The notes under the pieces were generated by a model. The model saw only the letters and a program-made list of their open reading frames with translations, was not told where the DNA came from and made no database searches. Position numbers and translations under genes: made by a program. A stretch of DNA of 64,000 nucleotides. Source: Pectinophora gossypiella. Its lineage: Eukaryota; Arthropoda; Insecta; Lepidoptera; Gelechiidae. The DNA lies in contig NC_065419.1 in NCBI RefSeq assembly GCF_024362695.1, positions 13,640,678 to 13,704,677 of the forward strand, in the 5' to 3' direction. Positions within the stretch are counted from its first letter, which is position 1; each line of letters starts with the position of its first letter. Of the stretch, positions 22,501 through 34,500 are shown in pieces.

Positions 22501-25500
22501 ATGTATAAAATTATGGAACTGACATAAATTAAAGGAAACACTAACATTTTATGAATTTTCCGACATGAAATTTCGCTTGATATCATCTCAGAATCATAGT
22601 CTGAATCATCCCCCTCAGTATTCGTTACGGTGTCACTAACACCCATACGTACTTGTATGGTTACTTGTAGTACTTGTACGGGGTGTAAGTGTCATCGTAA
22701 CGAAAACTGAGAGGGATGATTTATGCTCATTATTCTAAGTTAATATCAAGTGGAATTTTCCATCGCCACTTATGTCACTAACACCCTGCGACGCAAAATT
22801 CCACTTGATATCAGTTCAGAATCATGGCCTAAATCATCCCTTTAAGTGTTCGTTATGATGTCACTAACATAACCTGTATATTAATTGTCAAAATAAAGTG
22901 TTTAATGTGTATTTATTTAGTGCCAAATAAAGACATTAAAGAACGTAATTTAAAAAGTTACGCAAGTTCATTTAATTTATACTTAATCCATATATGGTTA
23001 TAGTTACTTAATCAACTTGCTTTTAAGCGTTAATTGAGCAATTGCGTTGCCTAATTAAGCATTAACGGCCTCCGTGGTCCAGTGCTTGAGCGTCAGGCTC
23101 ACGATCCGGAGGTCCTGGGTTCGATTCCCGGTGGGGACATATCACAAAAATTACTTTGTGGTCCCTAGTTTGGTTAGGACATTACAGGCTGATCACCTGA
23201 TTGTCCGAAATTAAGATGATCCGTGCTTCGGAAGACACGTTAAATCTTTGGTCCCGGCTACTACTTACTGATGTAAGTACGTAGTCGTTATATGAGTCAT
23301 GTCAGGGGCCTTTGGCGGCTCAATAGTAACCCTGACACCAGGGTTGATGAGGTTAGTAATTCACCTCACAACCCACACGAAGAAGAAGATTAAGCATTTA
23401 CGTTTCTTTAACACTTATTAACGTATTCGGAAGAAGAAGTAACTTACTGAGTACGTAGAAATTCTCTTCATGTGATGTGTCAGTAGTAGTAAGTGGAATT
23501 AGTTAGTCTCTGCCTACCCCAACGGGAAATAAGCGTGGTCTTATTTATGTACATTTAACCGCAGAATTCAGTCAATCAATTATAATTTATAACAATTTAA
23601 CTGCAGTAGGTACATATTTTGATTGCGTTTCGTTGTTTAGATTTATTAATGGAATTCACACTATTTCGAAACGATATTATCATTTTGTATGGAATCAAAA
23701 CGGAGCGGTAGGGATGGGACACATTTTCAAATCGGATATTCTTTTTGTATGTTGGACAGACAACAATACTAGTCAAGTCAGTTACTTTTTACTAAACGTC
23801 AAAACTCGAAATTACTATGAGATGGACTATATTCCATAGTGTTAGCAAACTCTACAATAAAACGTAAATATTAGTAACATACCCAGTTTTAATCAGTAAA
23901 TGTTAAGTAGCACAAATCACTCTTTTTACGGAAACCAAATATTATTAAGTACTACAAATTATAATAAGAAATATTAATACAAAAGAATACAGCAACTGGT
24001 CTTTCAACTTTCGCTTCTCTCGACAATAATCGTCTTCACTTGTTTATTTCTTCGTAGTCCCAGACGGAACACCCGCCAAAACGTTTTTCTCTTAAAAAGT
24101 GACGTGACGTTCCTTTTTTGAATTTGCCAACAGTATTCCCTCCGGTTTATAGAGGGGGCTCGTGCCCACCAGCGGGACGTATGTAGACTGATGTTTATAT
24201 CATGGTAATTGGATCGTGTCCAGTCATGAGCAATATAATGTACCCACTTTAGGACTCTGTCGCACTAAAATATTTGACATTTAGTGAGACTTACAGTTCA
24301 ATTTGTCAAAAAAGTTAATGTGACATGGTACCAAAGTGCTCGTGACCGTACTAGGTTCAAGATAAATTATGAAATGCTGATTACTAAATAAAGTCAGATG
24401 TAAAACTAACGAAAAAAGATTTACTTTTTTCTATTTATTTTATTTATGAATTTTAATCAAGAAAACCGTAGTAATAAGTCCGACATTTTATCACGTATTC
24501 TATGACGTCACAGGTTGCTATTACGTACCTACAATTTCTATAGTAATTTCGTGTTTTGACGTTTAGTAAAAAGTAACTGATTTGACTAGTTGGAAACTAC
24601 CCTATTAACGATTTAAAGTGTAACTATGTTACCTATTGAATAAATATATTTTTGAATTTGAATCTAGTAGGTAATAAGTACAAAGTTATGTAGTCACTCA
24701 GTTTTGTAAACTATAATCAAAGTTTTGTTTTTTTTTTTCAGTGAATTTCTTATACAGTTGATGAGGTTGGTAATCCACCTCACAACCCACACGACAAAAA
24801 AAGAAAGGTGTATTTCTTCAAAGCATACGTACTATACGAATAAAAAAGCATCATACATAAACATAAAACTTAAATAGCCTATATACGTCCCACTGCTGGG
24901 CACAGGCCTCCCCTCAATCAACCGGAGGGGTCATGGAGCATACTCCAACACGCTGCTTCAATGCGGGTTGGTGGAGATGTTTTACGGCTAATAGCCGGGA
25001 CCAACGGCTTAACGTGCCCTCCGAAGCACGGAATCATCTTACTTTTTCGGACAATCAGGTGATTCAAGCCTGAAAAATCCTGACCAAACAAAGTTCAGTT
25101 TCACAAAGTGATTTCGACAATGTCCCAATCGGGAATCGAACCCGGACCTCCAGATCGTGAGCCTAACGCTCTAACCACTAGACCACGGAGGTTGTAAAAA
25201 ACATAACTTGTCTAAAATTATCAATATCCGAAACTTATTTACTTATCCGAAACATTCGAATAACACTTTCTAAATATCCATATCTAATTCTGACATCGCC
25301 AATTCTAACCAATAGGCTAATAGCATACGTACCTACACGCATGCAAATATGTGCTATTTGTCAAGGCATTAGCGTTTGTGTTCCGTCGGTCGTTTCGCAT
25401 GCTCGTCGAAGATAACGGCTGTTCATGTAGTGCACCAATTGTGCCTCTAAATCGTGGGTTTTACATACATAAATATACAGGGTGTTAGTGACATCGTAAC

Positions 25501-28500
25501 GAATACTGAGGCGGATGATTCAAACCATGATTCTGATTTGATATCAAGTGGAATTTTCCGTCGGAAAAGGCACGTTAAGCCATTGGTCCCGGTTACTACT
25601 TACTGATGTAAGTGAGTAATCGTTACGTGAGCCATGTCACGGGCCTTTGGCGGCTCAATGATAACCCTGACACCAGGGTTGATGAGGTTGGTAATTCACC
25701 TCACAACTCACACGATAGAAGAAGAAGACTTACTTACCTCCGAATCACATTTCTCGGATATGTGGAGGTCCTCGCGATGTTTTCCTTTACCGCTGAGCAC
25801 CAATATTATAAAATTAGCGATTTATATATTTTAAAGGAACACACTGCTGCAGTCAGGTTATATAGGCCCTGACACCAGGGTTGCTGAGGTCGATAATCCA
25901 CCTCACAACCCACACGATAGAAGAAGAATTCCACTTGATATTAACTCAGAATAATGAGCTGGATCATTTCTCTCAGTATCGGTTACGATGTCACTTAAAC
26001 GAACTATGAAATTAATAAAAGCTAGAATGTAAGGCTGGCTCGCGGGACTATAAAAACTGCCTGTAATTTGTGTTAGGTAGCTTTTAAATTGGCCTTTAAT
26101 TACTTATAAGATTGTAAAAAACATGGCGGTAAGGTCCTCTAATAAAATAAAAAACCACTAAATAAAGATTCTATCTATCTATCTCTCTATCTAAATGATT
26201 AGGATATCCGCAATAGGGATTTTCCTAATCCACCGGTAATGGATTTGATTAAGTTTTTGTTAATAATAATCATATTCAATTCTATACCTCACTAGGACAC
26301 CATGGTGGAGCCACCAAGCAGACAACTGGCGTCTTGTTGGTTGCGCAACCAACAAGAAACCAGGTGAGGTAGTGTTTATACAACTGCGAAACAACAAACG
26401 GACATCAACTAAATTATTTCATCTCATCTCATTTCATTAATGCCTAGGTGCGATCCCTACTACATTAAACCTGAATTCAGAAATAGAATCTCTTTAGAAC
26501 ATTTCGGAAACTGACTAAAATTCAAACTTCGTCGAATCCAAACCGTACTGGGAATAACTAGTTAGCAAATGCCAGTTCCTAGAAATCGTATTTAGCACTA
26601 ACAATAGTGTTAGTGTAACGTACACTTTAGCAACCCCTCCTTTCCCAGTAAATAGGTTAAGTAACTGCAAGCTAAAAGCGGGTAACGGGTAGCGATTTCT
26701 AAATAACATATTGTGAGGAACCAGAAGCGAGTTTCGTTTTTTAAATAAAATTAGGTACAGACAGTGGCGTACATTTAATGAAGATCACATAGAATATAAT
26801 GATCAAATAGCAAAAATAATGATGGGAAAATTGGTTGGTACACTATACCGGGTGTTAGTGACGTCGTAACGAAAACTTTGAGGCATGATTCAGACCATGA
26901 TTCTGAGTTGATATCAAGTGGAATTTTCCGTCGCAAAAGTATAGAACTGCAAATAATTGAAGAAAACACTAAAATTTTAATGTATTTTCCGACAGGAAAT
27001 TCCACTTGATATCAACTCAGAATCATGGTACGTACATGTATGGAGTGTAAATGACATCGTAACAAACAATGAGGGGGATGATTCAGCTCAATATTCTGAA
27101 TTAAGGTCAAGTGGAATTTTCCATCGCAAAAGTATTTAATGAAAAATAATTAAAAAACAAAAACGTTCATGAATTTTGCGACGGAAAATTCCACTTGATA
27201 TTAACTCAGAATCACGGTCAGAATCATCCCCCTTAGTATTTGTTACGATGTCACTAACAGGTTATACAGATAACCTGATAACACTACGTGTTATCGTCGC
27301 GACGTCCGGAGCAAGAGAGGGCCGCGCGGCTAGCTTCTCTATTTACAAGATCGGTCACTCATTTCTCCTTGTGACTCGTTCACATCCAATAATATCATAA
27401 ACTTTCGACTAAATTTCCTATTGGCGTAGGTACCTACATTCATCGCAAGAGTACCTACATACATCGTTAGAGATAGGTACATAACATCAGCGGCGTAGCG
27501 AAGTGGCGGCAGGGGCGGCCCGGCGGCACTTTTTAGGGAACGGCAAAATTTCACAATTTGGCTGATTTTTTTTTGTAGTTTACTAATAATCTGTACAAGG
27601 TTCTTACAGAAAAAAATATTTAGAAAATCTCTCAGAAAGATTGAAAAATATACATTTAATTTTGCATATTTAAAAAAAAGCGCGTAGGTAACGAATATGA
27701 ACGTCATTCAATTTAAAACAAAAAAATCTGTGGTAATTTGTAAATTGAAATATCTAAATAAAAGAGCGGCAAAATTGTCTTCCGCCCCGGGCAGCCGACA
27801 CCCACGCTACGCCGCTGACATACAAACATCGCAAGATGAACCTGTTGAAGAAACTGTTGGTCTAACGGTCTAGTCCAGTGGTTGAGCGGTCTCCCGATCC
27901 GGAGACCCCGGGTTCAAATCCCAGCTCTCACTAGTTTAGTTAAGACATTACAGGCTGATCACCTCATTGTCCGAAAGTAAAATGATCCGTGCTTCGAAAA
28001 GGCACGTTAAACCGTTGGTCCTGGTTACTACTTACTGATGTAAGTAAGTAGTCGTTACATGAGCCATGTCAGGGGCCTTTGGCGGCTCAGTAATAACCCT
28101 GACACCAGGGTTGATGAGGTTGGTGTTCCACCTCACAACCCACACGATAAGAAGAAAGCTCGGTGAGGTGTGGGTACTTAGTTCATCTTGCGATGGGCGT
28201 ACCTCCGACTACACCATTGGGATAATTCGATATAGGCGCTTACGTATGCCAATAGGCAGCACGTTGTAAAGATACGGTCTTCTGGTCTTCCTCGCTTCTC
28301 CGCCAACATCGCACCCCAGCCTATTTACCCTCTAACCCAGTTGAATCACATTTGATCAGCACTTCCCTCTTTGACCGAAATAACCACACAGCATACAAAG
28401 CATGTGAAGTCAGTTGAAATCGAACTGGATGCATTCATGTGTATCGTTACACTGCCGGCCAAGTAGTATTTCTGCTGCCTCCGTGGTCCAGTGGTTGAGC

Positions 28501-31500
28501 GTTGTGCTCACGATCCGGAGGTCCCGGCTTCGAATTCCGGTGGGGACAAATCACAAAAATCACTCCCTGTGATCCCTAGTTTGGTTAGGACATTACAGGC
28601 TGATCACCTGATTGTCCAAAAGTAAGATGATCCGTGCTTCGGAAGGTACGTTAAGCCGTTGGTCCCGTTATACTTACTGATGTAAGTACGTAGTCGTTAC
28701 ATGAGTCACGTCAGGGGCCTATGGCCGCTTAATAATATCCCTGGCACCAGGGTCGATGTGGTTGGCATTCCACCTCACAACCCACACGATAGAAGAAGTA
28801 TTTCTGCTTCTTCTTCTGTCGTGTGTTGTCTCCTGTCCTGATGTCAGGGTTACTATTCAGCCAACAAAGAGCCCTGACATGACTCATGTAACAACAACGT
28901 ACTTACATCAGTAAGTAGTAACCTGCACCAACGGGTTAACGTGCGTTTCGAAGCACGGGTTATCTTACTTTCGGAAAGTCTGGTGATCGAACAAAGTAGA
29001 TAAGTTTATAGTGCACCGCAGTTCAAATAAAATAAAATATTTGTGTACCATGACTGTGGCCGGCAGTGTACAAACAGTTTGCACAAACAGATGTGGTTTC
29101 AACTGAACGCCATGAATAACATAACAGACTATATATTTCTGTTGGAAACTGCCTCAGATTTTCAAGATACATACATACATAAACTCACGCCTATTTCCCA
29201 CCGGGGTAAGCAGAGACTATAGAATTCCATTTGCTTCGTTCCTGACACACTTCTCTTGCTTCCTCCGCATTCATCAATCGCTTCATACACGCACGCCGGT
29301 TCAGAGTAGATCGTATAAAACCTTTTCTAACACATCACACCTTTCATCACATCATCTCCTCTCCAATTTGGTCAATGATAATTTCAAGATAAGTATAGTT
29401 TGTTGAGCACAACGATAACGGAGTACAGGAAAACTTTATAAAAAAAATATTTATGAAAATATATATTGAGGAGCTCGGTGGCGCAGCGGTAAACGCGCTC
29501 GGTCTGCGATAGTTGAAGTTAAGCAACTTTCGCAAAGGCCGGTCATAGGATGGGTGACCACAAAAAAAGGTTGTCCCGGATGCATTAGCAGTAGTGATGG
29601 TTTAAGGCCCGATCTCCCTATCCATCCATAGGGAAGGCCCGTGCCCCAGCAGTGGGGACTGGGGACGTTAATGGGCTGGTGATGATGATGATTTTTTAAA
29701 AACATCATAGAAGGGAAGCTACAAGGAAAGAGAGGAAGGGGATGGGTGACAAAAAAAAGTTTTCATCTCGAGCTCCTCCGTGCTTCGGAAGGCACGTTTA
29801 GCCGTTGGTCCCGGGCCTCCCGGACTCCCGGCTGCATTAGCAGTCGTTAATAACCACCAATCCGCACTGGGCCCGCGTGATGGTTTAAGGCCCGATCTCC
29901 CTATCCATCCATAGGGAAGGCCCGTGCCCCAGCAGTGGGGACTGGGGACGTTAATGGGCTGATGATAATGATGATGATGTTCACTTACCATTATCAGAAA
30001 TTCAAATATTTAACCTACCTACAAGTTGCTCCCTATTATATAGGACTTAAAGACGGCTGGCGAGGAGTAAAGAAAGTAAAAAATATTTATTTACCAAATA
30101 AAGTAAAATTAACACAACTTAATAGCGGGCCCTGCACTAGGGTTTCCCCTGTATCGCAGTAGCCCTAAGATAAGACAATTTTTTCGTAAAGATTAAAAAC
30201 GTGGAATACGGTCACACACTTGGTACCATGTCACATTAACTTTTTTGACAAATTGAACTGTAAGTCTCACTAAAAGTCAAATATGTTACTGCGACAGAGT
30301 CCTAAAGTGGGTACATTATATTGCTCATGACTGTACTAACTAATAATACACCTCTGCCTACCCCTTTGGGGTAAATAAATACAAGTGTGATGTTATGTTA
30401 AGATATGTAAAAATATACTTCTCATCAATAAAATCGAAACATTTCCGAATTTTTGTCCGACGAAACACGAGGTTAATTAAAGTTTGAATTTGTAAAAAAA
30501 TTATGGAATTGAAAAAAAAAACACTAGTAGGTACACTAAGTACCTAATTATATTCACTCCACCAACCCGCAGTGGAGCAGCATAGAGGCTGGTGCCCAGT
30601 AGTGGGACGTATATAGGTTGTTTATGTGTTTTTATGTAATCATATTCACTTGATATTAACTCAGAATCATGAGCTGAATCATCCCCCTCAGTACTACGAT
30701 GTCACTCATCGTCTCTAATTTAAGAGCCACGCTCTTGTCGGTGTAGCATTCTCCATTCTTGTCTATCAAAGCCTCAAAAGCAAAGGCAAAATTATTTCAC
30801 TTCCTCATAAGACACAACGTTTGCCTTCTCTTTAATCTGTTCCATGTAAGCTCTTCTTGGTCTTCCCCTTCCTCTCTTTCCTTGTAGCTCCCCTTCTATG
30901 ATGTTTTTAATAAATCATCATCATCACCAGCCCATTAACGTCCCCACTGCTGGGGCACGGGCCTTCCCTATGGATGGATAGGGAGATCGGGCCTTAAACC
31001 ACCACGCGGGCCCAGTGCGGATTGGTGGTTATTAACGACTGCTAATGCAACCGGGACCAACGGCTTAACGTGCCTTCCGAAGCACGGAAGAGCTCGAGAT
31101 GAAAACTTTTTTTTTGTGGTCACCCATCCTAAGACCGGCCTTTGCGAAAGTTGCTTAACTTCAACAATCGCAGACCGAGCGCGTTTACCGCTGCGCCACC
31201 GAGCTCCTCAATTTTAATAAATAATATAATAATTACCTATTGTATGTCAGAATATGACTGAATGTGCTGAACCATAATATTTACTTCCATCACTATGTAT
31301 GACCACATTTACTACAATAAATTTCATTTCTGTTATCAGTATTCTGTATATCAGTACAAAGCCAAAGAATACAGTTTTCGAGTGATTTATCATGATTCTG
31401 ATGACCCCGACAGGAATAAATAGCGTGAGTCTATAAACACAGTTCTAAGCCTCTCTGATCGTCCCACAACCCGCCCCCGTCGGACATCGGCGCAATTATT

Positions 31501-34500
31501 ATTACTATAAAGTTTACTTACACAATATCATTCTCACACCTACTTTGCGCATTATCTTCAACGTGGGATTAAATTATTGCCTATTTTACCTATTACTGCT
31601 TATTACAAAGGGCATAAGTCAGTAAGTTAAGTGTAGTTTAATATGCGTGTAGGCATTAATAACTGGCACATTTCCTAAGGCTTCGGCATACTAAAGTAGA
31701 ATTTTGATGTGGTGCTACCGACGTATGCTGGCTATAGGTTGGACTCAACGGGTTACCAATGAGGAAGTTCTGCGGCAAGTTCAAAGAAAACGCGCACTTT
31801 TGCAGACCATCAAAAAGTTGCATATTTAGGACGAAAGGTACCAGCTACTGCATCTCATAATGATGGGCAAAGTCGCAGGAAAAAGAAAAGTGGGTCGGAG
31901 GAGGAAGTCCTGGTTGCGTAACATCAGGGAGTGGACCGGGATCACGAGTGCGGTCGAACTGTTCCGCCTCGCGGGAGATAAGGATAAATTTTCAGAGCTG
32001 ATGGCCAACCTCCGCTAGTTGGAGAGGCATCTAAAGAAGAAAACACTAAAGTAGACAAAAGTAAAAGAATGAAGAGAAGTCAAGAATACTGCATTAGGTA
32101 CCTTCGTGTTAGGGCCGATTAAGGAATGCAATCCCGACTCGAGATCCCAAATTCGAGATCTTGCGGGATTGGAAATATCAAACCCGCGAGATTCCGAAAT
32201 TAAAAAAAAATATGTTTACAGCGCCATCTATATTTTTTTTTGAGCAACGTAGCCTGGAAAGTCCCTCATAGATTTCAATTCGGGTAAAAAGTGAGACCAC
32301 AATGTTTTACCTAAATTGACATTAGCGCGTGTTCTTTTTGTAACTATTATGTTACTATTCTACTTGTACAGTCATGAGCAATATAATGTACCCACTTTAG
32401 GACTCTGTCGCACTAACATATTTGATATTTAGTGAGACTTACAGATCAATTTATCAGAAAAGTTAATGTGACATGGTACCAAAGTGTATACATATTAATG
32501 CTCGTGACCGTACGGGGTGTAAGCGACATCGTAACGAATACTTAGAGGGCTGATTCAGCTCAGAATGGAATTTTCTATCGCAAATGTTTAGAATTGTAAA
32601 TAATTAGAAGAAAAAAAACTAAAAAAATATGAATTTTGCGACGGATAATTCCATTTGATATTAACTCAGAATCATGGTCTGAATCATCCCCCTCAGTATG
32701 TCACTAACACTCGGTATTCCAGTGTGTAGAAAATACTTAGGTAAGAAAGTATTTATTTATTTAATTATTCTACAAAAAAATATATAGAATACCTTACAAG
32801 CTTACATAAGCGAGAAACCGCGGCACAGCACATGTATCTAGCAAGTACAACGGGTCACATAATTAATGTTCATAATAACCAACACCATCAATTATCTAAG
32901 GCCGAGGTTTTCCAATTAGTTAGCACACTAAAACCGCTTTAAAATATTAAGTTTGTACTAAAACCCAGTTTATTAGTTATTTGTAATTTACGATGGCAGA
33001 AGGCTGCTAAAATATTGTTAAGTTTATTTAGAATTAATATTATGGGGTTCCAGGACATTCATAAACTCACGCTGGTAATCCCTAATGAAGTAGGCAGAGC
33101 CACAAGCAATCATGAAATTACTTGCAACTTTCTTCTACGAATTATCACGTTATTTTACATCGTTGTCTTAACGGAAACCACGTACAGTCATGAGCAATAT
33201 AATGTACCCACGTTAGGACTCTGTCGCACTAACATATTTGACATTTAGTGAGACTTACAGTTCAATTTGTCAAAAAAGTTAATGTGACATGGTACCAAAG
33301 TGTATACATATTAATGCTCGTGACCGTACCTACCAAGCAAAAAAAATCACATTCGGATGCATGGGTGGATCCAGGGGTCATGAACAGCAACCCCTCCCTC
33401 CCCATTCCCCCCTGGGGGACAGGTTAGGTCATAGGTGGCCACTTCAATGTTATCTAATTCTCTACGGAGATAAGTTGTCTACTACCTGGGGACCCCCTCT
33501 GTCATAAAAGCTAGATCTGCACCTCTTCGGATGTGTTCTTTCCTTTTCTTTTTCTTCACCTCGCAACAGATAAAGTAGTTTACAGCGCAAAAAAAAAATA
33601 TGCATGCAGGTAAAAAATATGGTATACATTTTATTCGGTATCAAATTAATTGAACAAAACGAGATTTTGTTGAAGAAAAACACAGAATGCGATTTTTCAA
33701 AAAGGGTGATTTTCACGACGGTATATGGGCTATCTTCCGTTATTTTGGATAAATACCCATTTATACTTTAATATCCCTCTCTAGACGATTTCACTAATTT
33801 CAATAGTTTAATTGACTAATTGAAAACTTAATATATGTAAAAAAACATATAGGATTATTTGCAAAAAATAGCGATCGGCACATTGTTAATACCCGGAATA
33901 AAAATAAACTTGCTTTACAAGTCAGTCGATTACATAAGATTACTAAAAATCTTTTAAGGGGCAATGTATACGTTTTTACACTAAGATTCCCATTGACATT
34001 CAGAATTTGCCTTTCAACTGCTTTAAGACACTAGTTAAACAAAAACTTTACAAAAAAGGTTATTATAAAGTTAGTGATTATTTAGAAGATATGAATGCAT
34101 GGGATTAACTGTCTGAGAACTGATATTAGGCAGCTAAATTAATCAATTGTATATCAATATTTTATGTTTATTTTTATTTTTTTAAAGAACGTCTAGGGCC
34201 CTGTGCCGAGGTTTTTCTTGCAGCTTCTTTTCCCCGGCTATACAGGTTGTGAGAAGCTGCAGTAGTTTTAGGCGGATGAGACGTTCGTTATGTAAAAATT
34301 GACGATTCAAAGTGTAACTATGTTACCTACTGAATAAAGATATTTTTGAATTTGAATTTGAATTTGAATTAATTTTCAAGTCGTGTCCAACTTATTATTT
34401 TATGAATGAATCAGTGAGTCACCCAATCACTAGCGCCATCTATGAGAGAACTACAGTACTATTACGTTCTTAATGACGCATGGCTTGTGTATAGTAATTT

